The notes beneath the pieces are model-generated. The model was not told the DNA's origin and searched no databases. It saw only the letters and a list, made by a program, of their open reading frames with translations. The position numbers and the translations under genes are program-made. Shown here in pieces: positions 7,490-15,646 of a stretch of DNA of 28,997 nt (its first letter is position 1; each line of letters opens with the position of its first letter). Source of the DNA: an uncultured Nocardioides sp. (GTDB lineage: Bacteria; Actinomycetota; Actinomycetes; Propionibacteriales; Nocardioidaceae); assembly GCF_946885725.1 (NCBI RefSeq), contig NZ_CAMPGZ010000022.1, positions 1 through 28,997 on the forward strand, given 5' to 3'.

Positions 7490-7878
7490 GGCGTCTCCGC
7501 GATGTCGACGATGACGTTGGTGGACTTGATGACCGCGACCGCGACCGACCCGAGCTCGAGACCCAGGTCCCGCACCGCCTCGGAGCTCATCAGCGAGACC
7601 ACCCGGAACGGGCCGCACTGCATCTCGACCTGGGCCATCACGGTGTCGGTCCGGATGTCGGTGACCAGGCCGACCATCCGGTTGCGCGCCGAGCTCGCCG
7701 TACCACCCGGGATCGCGGGCGGCCGGGCCTGGCTGCGCGCGACCTGCGCGACCTCGTAGCCGTCGACGACCTTCCGCCCGACGTCGTCGACGGACGCCTC
7801 GAGCACGCCCTGGTCGACCCAGCGGCGGACGGTGTCGTCGCTGACGCCCAGGTAGGTGGCGGCGTCCCGGATACGCAT
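7486..7878 (-). CDS. ModE-like regulator: excisionase-type HTH plus Mop (molbindin) domain
   Basis: 130 aa. Residues 1-45 are an excisionase/MerR-like winged HTH (MRIRDAATYLGVSDDTVRRWVDQGVL). Residues about 62-128 are a single Mop/TOBE domain (SARNRMVGLVTDIRTDTVMAQVEM...VVSLMSSEAVRDLGLELGSVAVAVIKSTNVIV), the oxyanion-binding fold also found in ModE and ModC. As the first gene of the modABC run, with a 4-bp overlap into modA, it is probably a molybdate-sensing regulator or molybdate-buffering protein. ATG 7878 was chosen because a TATCCT -10-like box lies at 7895-7900 on the minus strand; an in-frame GTG at 7893 or 7887 is possible and would add 3-5 residues. Confidence 0.8.
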   Translation of the reverse strand: MRIRDAATYLGVSDDTVRRWVDQGVLEASVDDVGRKVVDGYEVAQVARSQARPPAIPGGTASSARNRMVGLVTDIRTDTVMAQVEMQCGPFRVVSLMSSEAVRDLGLELGSVAVAVIKSTNVIVDIAETP

Positions 7879-7946
7879 CTTCGGCACGAACACGAGGATA
7901 GAGCCGCATCTGCGGGAGTGCTAGACGAGGCTGTCACCATGGATCA

Positions 7947-9077
7947 GTGCCCGTCGACTACACGAGCTCACCCCGCCCGACGGTCGGTGTCGAGTGGGAG
8001 TTCGCGCTCGTCGACCAGCGGACGAGGGACCTCTCCAACACCGCCTCGCAGCTGTTCGAGGCGGTGCACCAGAGCGCGTCGTCGGTCATCGACGAGTCGA
8101 AGCTGCACAAGGAGCTGCTGCGCAACACCGTCGAGCTGGTGACCGGCGTCTGCGAGTCCGTGCCGGAGGCGGTCGACGACCTCGCCACGACGATGCGCGT
8201 CGTACGCAAGACGGCGCAGTCGCTCGGTGTCGACCTCTACTCCGCCGGCACGCACCCGTTCGCGCAGTGGTCGCTGCAGCTACTCACGCCCGGCCACCGC
8301 TACGAGGAGCTGATCTCGCGCACCCAGTGGTGGGGCCGGCAGATGCTGATCTGGGGTCTGCACGTGCACGTCGGCGTACGGCGCCGCGACCACGTGCTGC
8401 CGATCGTGTCGTCGCTGCTCAACCAGTTCCCGCACCTGCAGGCGCTCAGTGCGTCGTCACCGGTGTGGAGCGGTCAGGACACCGGCTACGCCAGCAACCG
8501 GGCGATGATGTTCCAGCAGCTGCCGACGGCCGGACTGCCCTTCCAGTTCCAGACCTGGGAGGAGTACGAGCAGTACGTCGCCGACGCCTTCCACACTGGG
8601 GTGATCGAGCACATCAACGACATCCGCTGGGACATCCGCCCCTCCCCCTCCCTCGGCACGGTCGAGGTGCGCGTGTGCGACGGCGTCTCGAACCTGCGGG
8701 AGCTGTCCGCGCTCACCGCGCTCACGCACTGTCTGGTCGTCGACCTCGACCGGCGCCTGGATGCGGGCGAGGAGCTGCCGACGATGCCGCCCTGGCACGT
8801 GCAGGAGAACAAGTGGCGGGCCGCTCGCTACGGCCTCGACGCCGAGATCATCCTCGACGCCGCCGGCCACGAGCGGCTCGTGACGGACGACCTCACCGAC
8901 CTGCTGGAGCGGCTCTCCCCGCTCGCCCGCGAGCTCGGCTGCGAGGAGGAGCTGCGCCTGGTCGAGGAGATCCCGAAGACCGGGGCGTCGTACCAGCGAC
9001 AGCGCCGCGTGCTCGACGAGACCCACGGCAACCTTGTCGCGGTGGTCGAGTCCGTGGTCGGCGAGCTCGAGCCCTGA
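7947..9077 (+). CDS. YbdK-type carboxylate-amine ligase (glutamate-cysteine ligase GCS2 family)
   Basis: 376 aa, matching the usual 370-380 aa of YbdK-type GCS2 proteins (PF04107). Typical motifs: TVGVEWEFALVD near the N-terminus (family GVEEEF), LLRNTVELVTGVCESV, GTHPFAQW, a GLHVHVGV metal/ATP-site strand, DIRWDIRPSPSLGTVEVRVCDG, and ENKWRAARYGLDAEII. These enzymes ligate glutamate or another carboxylate to an amine using ATP; several have weak gamma-glutamyl-cysteine activity, and the true substrate is usually unknown. The start is GTG 7947, as no in-frame ATG precedes the GVEWEF motif; the nearby ATG 7939 is in another frame. It is divergent from the mod regulator. Confidence 0.85.
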   Translation: MPVDYTSSPRPTVGVEWEFALVDQRTRDLSNTASQLFEAVHQSASSVIDESKLHKELLRNTVELVTGVCESVPEAVDDLATTMRVVRKTAQSLGVDLYSAGTHPFAQWSLQLLTPGHRYEELISRTQWWGRQMLIWGLHVHVGVRRRDHVLPIVSSLLNQFPHLQALSASSPVWSGQDTGYASNRAMMFQQLPTAGLPFQFQTWEEYEQYVADAFHTGVIEHINDIRWDIRPSPSLGTVEVRVCDGVSNLRELSALTALTHCLVVDLDRRLDAGEELPTMPPWHVQENKWRAARYGLDAEIILDAAGHERLVTDDLTDLLERLSPLARELGCEEELRLVEEIPKTGASYQRQRRVLDETHGNLVAVVESVVGELEP

Positions 9078-9079
9078 CC

Positions 9080-9093
9080 CGGCCGGTCGGCCG
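9080..9093. terminator. Small GC hairpin between convergent genes
   Basis: CGGCC (9080-9084), loop GGTC, GGCCG (9089-9093) in the 27-bp gap between the convergent ligase and CBS-protein genes. It is short and lacks a T-run, so it is at best a weak bidirectional terminator. Confidence 0.28.
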
Positions 9094-9104
9094 CCGAGCG
9101 CCCG

Positions 9105-10163
9105 TCAGCGCGGGTCGGCGTCCTCGTCGGCGTGCGCCGCGTCCCGGATCTCGCCGACCAGCTCCTCGAGCACGTCCTCGAGCGCGACGACACCGAGCAC
9201 CTCGCCGTCGTCACCGACCACGCGGCCCATGTGCGCACCCCGGGCTTGCAGCGTGCGCAGCGAGTCGTGGAGCACGTCGCCGGGCCGCACGGTGGCGAAC
9301 GAACGGATCCACTTGTCGTCGACGGGCCGCTCGCGCCGTTCCGGCTCGGTCTCGAGCACGTCCTTGATGTGCAGGTAGCCGAGCAGCTCGCCGCCGGACG
9401 AGGCGACCGGGAAGCGCGAGTAACCGGTCTCGGCCACCAGCTCCTCGACGTGCGCTCCGGTCGAACCCTGCGGCACGGTGACGAGCTGGTCGCGCGGCAG
9501 GAGCACGTCGGTGACGGTGCGCTCGGTGAAGCCGAGGGAGGCGGACAGCCGGTCGTACTCGTCCTCGCGGATCGCGCCCTCGCCGAGCGACTCGTCGACC
9601 ATCGAGGCGACCTCCTCACGCGTGAACGCCGAGGCCACCTCGTCCTTGGGCTCGACGCGGATCAGCCGCAGCACGCCGTTGGCGATGGCGTTGAGCAGTA
9701 CGACGACGGGGCGGAGCACCTGCACGATGAACCACATCGGCGGACCGAGCACGACGGCGGCGCGCTCGGGGCCGGCGATCGCGATGTTCTTCGGCACCAT
9801 CTCGCCGAGCACGACGTGCAGGTAGACCACCACGACGAGGGCGATCACGAACGAGATCGGGTGCAGCAGGCCCTCGGGCACGCCGAGCGCGTGGAAGGCG
9901 GGCGCGAGCAGATGCGCCACCGCCGGCTCGGCGAGCGCGCCGAGTCCGAGCGAGCACATGGTGATGCCGAGCTGCGCGCCGGCCATCACCAGTGAGACCT
10001 GCTCCATCGCCTTCAGCGTGGTGCGGGCGGCCCGCGATCCCTCCGCGGCCCGGGGCTCGATCTGGGTGCGGCGGGCGGAGACCAGCGCGAACTCCGCGCC
10101 CACGAAGAACCCGTTGAGCAGGAGCAGCACGAGCGCGACGACCAGCGCGAGGTAGTCGCTCAT
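9105..10163 (-). CDS. CNNM/CorC-type membrane protein with CBS pair (hemolysin family)
   Basis: 352 aa. An N-terminal DUF21 (CNNM) membrane domain (residues 1-190) has four hydrophobic segments and the motifs LNGFFVGAEFALVSARRTQIE and LGEMVPKNIAIAGPE. A CBS-domain pair follows (about 205-340; the second contains GRVVGDDGEVLGVVALEDVLEELVGEI). The protein ends right after the second CBS, so the C-terminal CorC_HlyC domain present in its upstream partner is missing. The family is linked to Mg2+/Co2+ or other divalent-ion efflux; the 'hemolysin' name is historical. The ATG overlaps the stop of the upstream paralogue by 4 bp. Confidence 0.87.
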   Translation of the reverse strand: MSDYLALVVALVLLLLNGFFVGAEFALVSARRTQIEPRAAEGSRAARTTLKAMEQVSLVMAGAQLGITMCSLGLGALAEPAVAHLLAPAFHALGVPEGLLHPISFVIALVVVVYLHVVLGEMVPKNIAIAGPERAAVVLGPPMWFIVQVLRPVVVLLNAIANGVLRLIRVEPKDEVASAFTREEVASMVDESLGEGAIREDEYDRLSASLGFTERTVTDVLLPRDQLVTVPQGSTGAHVEELVAETGYSRFPVASSGGELLGYLHIKDVLETEPERRERPVDDKWIRSFATVRPGDVLHDSLRTLQARGAHMGRVVGDDGEVLGVVALEDVLEELVGEIRDAAHADEDADPR

Positions 10164-11524
10164 CGCGCCGCCTCCGGGTGCTCGACCTCGCGGGACAGCA
10201 CCGCGATCCGGTCGATGCGCAGGCCGTCGAGACGCTCGACGCGCAGCTCGGCCTCGCGCGGCGGCAGCGGCTCGCCGTCGTCGGTGGTGTGCGCGGGCAG
10301 GGGTACGACGACCACGTCGCCGACCTCCGCCATCCGGCCGAGCTGCTGCATGACCAGGCCCGCGATCGTGTCGTAGTCCTCGTGCTGGGGCAGCTCGATC
10401 CCCGTCGAGGCCTCCACCTCGTCGGGCCGCAGCATCCCCGAGACCGAGACGGTGCCGTCGCGGCGGCGCCGGGCCAGCGCCCCGAGCCGGTCGTGCTCGT
10501 CGGCGATGTCGCCCACGATCTCCTCGACGACGTCCTCGAGCGTGACGACACCCGCCGTACCGCCGTACTCGTCGACGACGACGGCCATCTGGAAGCCCTC
10601 CTCGCGCAGCAGCGCGAGCAGCGGGTCGAGCCGCAGGCTCTCGGGGACGACCGTGGCGTCGACCATGATCTCGCGGACCTTGACCCGGTGCCGCTGGTCG
10701 GCGGGGACGGCGACGGCGTTCTTGACGTGGATCGCGCCGACGACGTCGTCGTCACTGCCGCGCACGACCGGGAAGCGTGAGTGGCCGGTGCGGCGGGCCG
10801 CCTCGATCACCTCGGCGACCGGCGCGTTGGCGGGCACGCTCTCCATCCGCACCCGCGGGGTCATGATCTCGCCGGCCATCCGCTCGGCGAACACGACCGA
10901 GCGCTCCATGAGCGCGGCGGTTCCGGGGTCGAGCGTGCCCTGCGAGGCCGACCGCCGGACGAGCGAGGCGAGCTCGTCGGAGTTGCGCGCGGATCGCAGC
11001 TCCTCCTGCGGCTCGATGCCGAGCCTGCGGACGATCGCGTTGGCCGAGCCGTTGAGCACCTTGATCGGGACCTTCACGGCGGCGGTGAAACCGCGCTGGT
11101 AGGCCTGGGTCGCCTTGGCGGTGGCGAGCGGCTTGGCGATCGCGAGGTTCTTGGGGACCAGCTCACCGAAGAGCATGGTCAGGACGGTCGCGAGGCCCAG
11201 CCCGATGCCGACCGACACCGGCCGCAGCCAGGACTCGGGCAGACCGGCGGCCGCGAGCGGGTCGTCCACGAGCTGGGCGATCGCCGGCTCGGCGAGGAAG
11301 CCGATCGCCAGGTTGGTGACGGTGATGCCGACCTGCGCCCCTGACAGCTGTGTGGACAGGCTGCGCAGCGCGGACTGCACCCCCGCGGCACGGCGGTCGC
11401 CGGACTCCGCGGCGCGGTCGACGGCGGCGCGGTCGACCGTGACGAACGCGAACTCGGCCGCCACGAAGCCGCCGCAGGCGAGCACGAGGAGCAGGGAGAG
11501 GAGGAGGTAGACGACCTCGGTCAC
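10160..11524 (-). CDS. CNNM/CorC-type ion transporter: DUF21, CBS pair, CorC_HlyC
   Basis: 454 aa, full length for the family. DUF21 membrane domain (residues 1-195; CGGFVAAEFAFVTVDRAAVDRAAE, LFGELVPKNLAIAKP), CBS pair (about 215-335; MTPRVRMESVP, GHSRFPVVRGSDDDVVGAIHVKN, VVDEYGGTAGVVTLEDVVEEIVGDIADEHD) and a C-terminal CorC_HlyC domain (about 350-440; GMLRPDEVEASTGIELPQHEDYDTIAGLVMQQLGRM). It is the first gene of a two-gene operon with the shorter paralogue at 9105-10163. Such tandem pairs are common in Actinobacteria and may form heterodimers. Proposed role: divalent-cation homeostasis at the membrane, with adenine nucleotides sensed by the CBS pair. Confidence 0.9.
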   Translation of the reverse strand: MTEVVYLLLSLLLVLACGGFVAAEFAFVTVDRAAVDRAAESGDRRAAGVQSALRSLSTQLSGAQVGITVTNLAIGFLAEPAIAQLVDDPLAAAGLPESWLRPVSVGIGLGLATVLTMLFGELVPKNLAIAKPLATAKATQAYQRGFTAAVKVPIKVLNGSANAIVRRLGIEPQEELRSARNSDELASLVRRSASQGTLDPGTAALMERSVVFAERMAGEIMTPRVRMESVPANAPVAEVIEAARRTGHSRFPVVRGSDDDVVGAIHVKNAVAVPADQRHRVKVREIMVDATVVPESLRLDPLLALLREEGFQMAVVVDEYGGTAGVVTLEDVVEEIVGDIADEHDRLGALARRRRDGTVSVSGMLRPDEVEASTGIELPQHEDYDTIAGLVMQQLGRMAEVGDVVVVPLPAHTTDDGEPLPPREAELRVERLDGLRIDRIAVLSREVEHPEAAR

Positions 11525-11659
11525 AGCGCGTCACCGCCGGAGAGTGGACGGTGACGCTGCGGACTGTCGCAGTCCATGGGGGCGGGCGGCCTTCCGGCTG
11601 GGGTACGTCGAACTCCCCCGAGCGTACTGAACGGGCGGGTGGCCTGACCGGTCGAGCCC

Positions 11660-11684
11660 GGTGATCTCGACGAGCTCGATCACC
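11660..11684. terminator. Inverted repeat downstream of the diguanylate cyclase gene
   Basis: GGTGATC (11660-11666) and GATCACC (11678-11684) flank an 11-nt loop, 31-55 bp past the stop of the minus-strand GGDEF gene. The stem is only 7 bp with no U-tract, so terminator function is uncertain. The rest of the 190-bp gap 11525-11714 shows no gene; it must hold the promoter of the CorC-type operon, which I could not pinpoint. Confidence 0.3.
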
Positions 11685-11714
11685 CGACCGAGGGCTCGAT
11701 CGCCCGACTGGTGG

Positions 11715-13922
11715 TCAGAGGGTCTCGGGGATGGTCAGGAAGGTGAAGCGGTCGCGACCGGTGTTCTTCGCGACGTACATCGCCGCGTCGGCGGCCGAGA
11801 GCAGCTCGCTCGCGCTGGTGTGCATGGGCTCGATGGTCGCGCCGCCCAGGCTCACGCTGACCCGGCTGCGGGTGTCGCCGTGGCTGCGCACCTCCTCGCG
11901 GATGCGCTCGACGACGTCGGCCGCGACGAGCTCGGCGGCCTTGCGGTCGGCGTACGGCAGCAGGATCGCGAACTCGTCGCCGCCGAGCCGGGCGACCAGG
12001 TCGGTGGACCGCATCCGGTTGGCCAGCACCCGCGCGACGTCGCGGAGCAGCTGATCGCCGACGGCGTGACCCAGGGTGTCGTTGACGAGCTTGAAGTGGT
12101 CGAGGTCCAGCATGAGCACGGCGCCGCGGGGGCCGTAGCGACGGCAGTCGTCGACGTGTCGCTCGAGCTGCTGGTCGAAGCGACGCCGGTTGGCGAGCCC
12201 GGTCAGCGGGTCGTGCTCGGCGAGGAACGCGAGCTTGCGCTCGTAGCGGTAGCGCTCGGACACATCGATGACGTTGGTGAGCACGAGGTCGCCGTCGCCT
12301 TCGCCCGCCCCGCCCAGGACCGTGCTGCTCAGCACGACGTGCAGCTCCTCGCCGTCCGCGCCGCGCACCGACCACTGGGTCTCGTCGCGGCGGTCGGGCG
12401 AGGACCGCACCCGCTCGAGGTGCTGGGCGACGGTCGGGTCGCCGTCGGCGAACGACCGGTCCGCGAGCGGCAGGCCGACGAGGTCGGTGCCGCCCAGGAG
12501 ACCGGCGAGCGCCGGGTTGACCTGCACGACGACGCCGCGCGGGTCCATCACCGCGATGCCCTGGGGCGCGTCGTCGAAGAGCCGCTCGGCGCGCTCCTTG
12601 GCCTCGGTGATCGCGCGCTCGCGGCGCCGGTCCTGGCTGACGTCGCGGACCATGACGAGCGCCTGCCGCTTGTCGCCCTGCGACGGCAGCAGGCTCGCCA
12701 CGAACACGTGCTCGAGGTCGCCGACGAGGGCGTGCACGGGCTCCGCGTCGCGTCCGGCGAACGCCTCCTCGAGCATCCGTTCCAGGGTGCCCGGAGCGTT
12801 CCGGTCGACGATCTCGGTGAGCCGCCGGCCGGCGCCGTCGCGCAGCCGCCGGGCGAGCGCGCCAGCGCCGGTGACGAGGGTGATGCCGGTGCTCTCCTCG
12901 ACCATCACGACCGTGGTGTCGGGCAGGTGGTCCATCAGGACCCGCCAGCGCGCCTCGGCGTTGGTCAGCGCGCGCTGGGAGCGGATCGCGGGGGTCGCGT
13001 CGATCGCCACGCAGAGGTAGCCGGTGACGGTGCCGTCCTCGTCGCGCAGCTCGGTGACGGCCATCCGCATGAACGCCTGCCGGCCGTCGGCGCGCACCAG
13101 CGTCCAGATCCGGCTGCCCGAGTGCAGGTGGGCCAGCCGCGCGAGCACGGGGAAGCCGACCACCTGGACGCCGAGCTCGTCGGCGACCTCGCGCAGCTCC
13201 CGCCGTACCAGCAGGAAGTCGGTGAGGTCCTTGCCGACGACCTCGGCAGCGCGGTAGCCGAGCCCCTGCTCCGCGCCGGTGCTGAACGTGGTGATCGTCC
13301 CGTCGGGGTCGGTGGTGATCAGGCAGCTGAGCGTGGCCCCGCGCATGATCCCCTCGACACGTGCGGCGCTCTCACGGCTGCGCCGGGTCTCGACCTCGAG
13401 CCGGCGTACGACAAGCTGCACCGCCGGGGCGACCACGGCCGCGACACCGCCCCAGATCAGCGCGCGGCGCCACTCGCCGGGTGGGTAGTTCTCGCCGCCC
13501 AGCACCACGACCGGCGCGACGAAGGTGACCACGACGAGGGCGGCCGCGGCGGTCAGGTCGCGGCGGGTGCCGAAGAGCGCGAGCCAGAACAGCGGTACGG
13601 CGACGAGCGGGGCCACACCGGAGTGCGCGCCACCGGTGGCGTCGCGGAGGAGGACGATCAGCGGGAACGCGCCGAACGGGGCGACGAGGTCCAGCCAGTT
13701 CCGGCGCGGCTGCCGGACCGCGGTCAGGTGGGCGGCGAGCAGCACCGCGAACACGCTCAGGACGGTGACGAGGTGGACGCTCCCCACCGAGTACGGCGGC
13801 AGCACCGTCGCGGCCACGCCGAGAGTGGCCAGGCCGACGAACGGGATCGTCGTCGACGGGGTGGGCCGCGCTCCCGGCGGCGTGGCGTCGACCAGCGAGC
13901 GCAAGGCACGGCCGACGTCCAT
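11715..13922 (-). CDS. Membrane-anchored PAS-PAS-PAS-GGDEF diguanylate cyclase
   Basis: 735 aa. An N-terminal membrane region (about residues 25-175, five or six helices) is followed by three PAS-like modules (about 190-310 ending GYLCVAIDAT, 325-430 ending ALVMVRDVSQ, and 440-555 with GIAVMDPRGVVVQVNPALAGLLG). The GGDEF domain (565-735) starts HDPLTGLANRRRFD. The active site is intact (GGDEF, 647-651) and an inhibitory I-site RSTD (638-641) lies five residues ahead, so it should make c-di-GMP from GTP with product feedback. No EAL or HD-GYP domain is attached. ATG 13922 was chosen over GTG 13982 because a strong Shine-Dalgarno precedes it. Confidence 0.9.
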   Translation of the reverse strand: MDVGRALRSLVDATPPGARPTPSTTIPFVGLATLGVAATVLPPYSVGSVHLVTVLSVFAVLLAAHLTAVRQPRRNWLDLVAPFGAFPLIVLLRDATGGAHSGVAPLVAVPLFWLALFGTRRDLTAAAALVVVTFVAPVVVLGGENYPPGEWRRALIWGGVAAVVAPAVQLVVRRLEVETRRSRESAARVEGIMRGATLSCLITTDPDGTITTFSTGAEQGLGYRAAEVVGKDLTDFLLVRRELREVADELGVQVVGFPVLARLAHLHSGSRIWTLVRADGRQAFMRMAVTELRDEDGTVTGYLCVAIDATPAIRSQRALTNAEARWRVLMDHLPDTTVVMVEESTGITLVTGAGALARRLRDGAGRRLTEIVDRNAPGTLERMLEEAFAGRDAEPVHALVGDLEHVFVASLLPSQGDKRQALVMVRDVSQDRRRERAITEAKERAERLFDDAPQGIAVMDPRGVVVQVNPALAGLLGGTDLVGLPLADRSFADGDPTVAQHLERVRSSPDRRDETQWSVRGADGEELHVVLSSTVLGGAGEGDGDLVLTNVIDVSERYRYERKLAFLAEHDPLTGLANRRRFDQQLERHVDDCRRYGPRGAVLMLDLDHFKLVNDTLGHAVGDQLLRDVARVLANRMRSTDLVARLGGDEFAILLPYADRKAAELVAADVVERIREEVRSHGDTRSRVSVSLGGATIEPMHTSASELLSAADAAMYVAKNTGRDRFTFLTIPETL

Positions 13923-13926
13923 CGGT

Positions 13927-13936
13927 CCCACCTCCC
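13927..13936 (-). promoter_or_regulatory. Shine-Dalgarno fixing the start of the diguanylate cyclase
   Basis: On the minus strand, GGGGAGGTGGG precedes ATG 13922 with the GGAGG core (13931-13935) 8 nt from the start codon. It is among the best ribosome-binding sites in the window and argues against the upstream in-frame GTG at 13982. Confidence 0.55.
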
Positions 13937-14043
13937 CCAGGGTCGCGGAGCCGCGACAGCTGCGCGCGGGCCATCTCCCCACCGGGAGGGTAGGTCACGC
14001 GCGGCAGGCGACTGTCCGCTTTGGGGAGACCTTTGCCTGCGGC

Positions 14044-15513
14044 TCAGGCGTCCTGCTTGACCCCGCGCCGGTTCTCGTCGGTGAGCCGGGTCTCCTCGGC
14101 GGCCTTGGCCTCGAGCTCGGCGCGCGTGACGCTGATCAGCTCCTGCGCGGCCTCGTAGGCGCCGGGCGGCGAGACCAGGTCGGCGGCGCCGCCCTTGAGC
14201 CGCTTGAGCGCAGCGCGGGCGAAGATCTGCTGCTCGGTCGCCGTACGCTCCGAGCGCCCGCGGCCGATGAAGCTGACCGCCCAGTGCAGCAGCGCGGTGA
14301 GCTGGTTCTTGAACCCGGTGATGTAGACCAGGTGCAGCCCGAGCCACATCAGCCAGGCGATGAAGCCGGTGAACCGCAGCTTGCCGATCATCGCGACGGC
14401 GCTGAACCGGGAGATCGTGGCCATCGAGCCCTTGTCCCAGTAGGAGAACGGGCCCTGCGCGGGCTTGCCCTCGATCCGGTTGCGGATCTCCTTGGCGGCG
14501 TACTTCGCGCCCTGGATCGCCACCTGCGCGACGCCCGGCAGGTTGTCGAGGGCGATCATGTCGCCGACCACGAACACCTCGGGGTGCCCGGGCAGCGTCA
14601 GGTCGGGGTTGACGCCGATGCGGCCGGCGCGGTCGAGCTTGGCGCCGCTCTGCTCGGCGAGGAGCCGGCCGAGCGGGCTGGCCTGCACGCCGGCGGCCCA
14701 GACCTTGGTGACGGCCTCGATGCGGTGCTTGGAGCCGTCCTTGAGCTGGTACTCCAGGCCGCGCTCGTCGACGTCGGTGACCATCGCGCCGAGCATGACC
14801 TCGACGCCGAGCCTCTCGAGGTCCTTCGCCGCGCGGGCGCCGAGCTTGGCGCCGAACGGCGGCAGCACCTGGGGCGCCGCGTCGAGCAGGATCACCCGAG
14901 CCTCGCGGGTGTTGATCTTGCGGAAGTCACGGCGCAGCGTGCGGTGCGCGAGCTCGGCGATCTGGCCGGCCATCTCGACACCGGTCGGGCCGGCGCCGAC
15001 GACCACGAAGGTGAGCAGCCGCTGGATCTCGTCCTCGTCGTCGGAGATCTCGGCGAGCTCGAACGCGCCGAAGATCCGGCCGCGCAGCTCGAGCGCGTCG
15101 TCGATGCTCTTCATGCCGGGCGCGAACTCGCTGAAGTGGTCGTTGCCGAAGTAGCTCTGGCCGGCTCCGGCAGCGACGATCAGGGAGTCGTACGGCGTGA
15201 CGGTCTCGCGGTGCAGGACGCGGGACGTGACCGTGCGGGCCTCGAGGTCGATGTCGGTGACCTCGCCCAGGATCACGCGGGCGTTCTTCTGCCGAGCGAG
15301 GATCTCGCGGGTGGCCGGGGCGATCTCGCCCTCGGAGAGGATGCCGGTGGCGACCTGGTACAGCAGCGGCTGGAACAGGTGGTGCGACGTCTTGGCGACC
15401 AGCGTCACGTCGGCATCGGCACGCCTGAGGGCCTTCGTGCCGAACAGCCCCCCGAAGCCGGATCCGATCACGACGACCTGGTGCCGGGAGCTCCGCGTCT
15501 GCTCGTTCGTCAT
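14044..15513 (-). CDS. ndh: Type II NADH:quinone oxidoreductase (NDH-2)
   Basis: 489 aa. FAD-binding Rossmann motif VVVIGSGFGGLFGTKAL (GSGFGG, residues 17-22); the HHLFQPLLYQVATG motif typical of NDH-2 (about 52-65); NADH-binding motif FVVVGAGPTGVEMAGQIAEL; the second FAD motif EVFVVGDMIAL; and the quinone-side AIQGAKYAAKEI. The C-terminal hydrophobic stretch (FTGFIAWLMWLGLHLVYITGF) anchors it to the inner face of the membrane, where it feeds NADH electrons to menaquinone without pumping protons. Start ATG 15513 follows a GAGGAGAGG Shine-Dalgarno. It is divergent from mycothione reductase; the 133-bp gap holds a GGTGC-AAC-GCACC inverted repeat (15566-15578). Confidence 0.92.
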   Translation of the reverse strand: MTNEQTRSSRHQVVVIGSGFGGLFGTKALRRADADVTLVAKTSHHLFQPLLYQVATGILSEGEIAPATREILARQKNARVILGEVTDIDLEARTVTSRVLHRETVTPYDSLIVAAGAGQSYFGNDHFSEFAPGMKSIDDALELRGRIFGAFELAEISDDEDEIQRLLTFVVVGAGPTGVEMAGQIAELAHRTLRRDFRKINTREARVILLDAAPQVLPPFGAKLGARAAKDLERLGVEVMLGAMVTDVDERGLEYQLKDGSKHRIEAVTKVWAAGVQASPLGRLLAEQSGAKLDRAGRIGVNPDLTLPGHPEVFVVGDMIALDNLPGVAQVAIQGAKYAAKEIRNRIEGKPAQGPFSYWDKGSMATISRFSAVAMIGKLRFTGFIAWLMWLGLHLVYITGFKNQLTALLHWAVSFIGRGRSERTATEQQIFARAALKRLKGGAADLVSPPGAYEAAQELISVTRAELEAKAAEETRLTDENRRGVKQDA

Positions 15514-15565
15514 GTCTCGCCTCTCCTCGTTGCCGGGCGGGCCTGTCCATCTTCGACCTTCACCT

Positions 15566-15578
15566 GGTGCAACGCACC
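15566..15578. promoter_or_regulatory. Short perfect inverted repeat in the ndh/mtr divergent region
   Basis: GGTGC (15566-15570), AAC, GCACC (15574-15578). It is the only clear symmetric element in the 133-bp gap between two divergent redox genes. It may be an operator, but the arms are only 5 bp. Confidence 0.3.
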
Positions 15579-15646
15579 TCGTGCCCATAGGCGTCCCGTT
15601 CGACCCATGCCCGGTCGTGGGTTGCCTCACACTCAGCAGGGGCAGG

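Noticed and set aside
7474..8142. ATG at 7939 as start of the carboxylate-amine ligase
   Set aside because: It is not in frame with the GVEWEF-containing protein, and the frame it opens gives low-complexity Arg/Ser-rich sequence. GTG 7947 is in frame.
11661..14060. 799-codon plus-strand frame through the diguanylate cyclase region
   Set aside because: It is the antisense shadow of the PAS-GGDEF gene. The composition is Arg/Gly/Asp-rich with no motif, as expected from GC-rich DNA read on the wrong strand.
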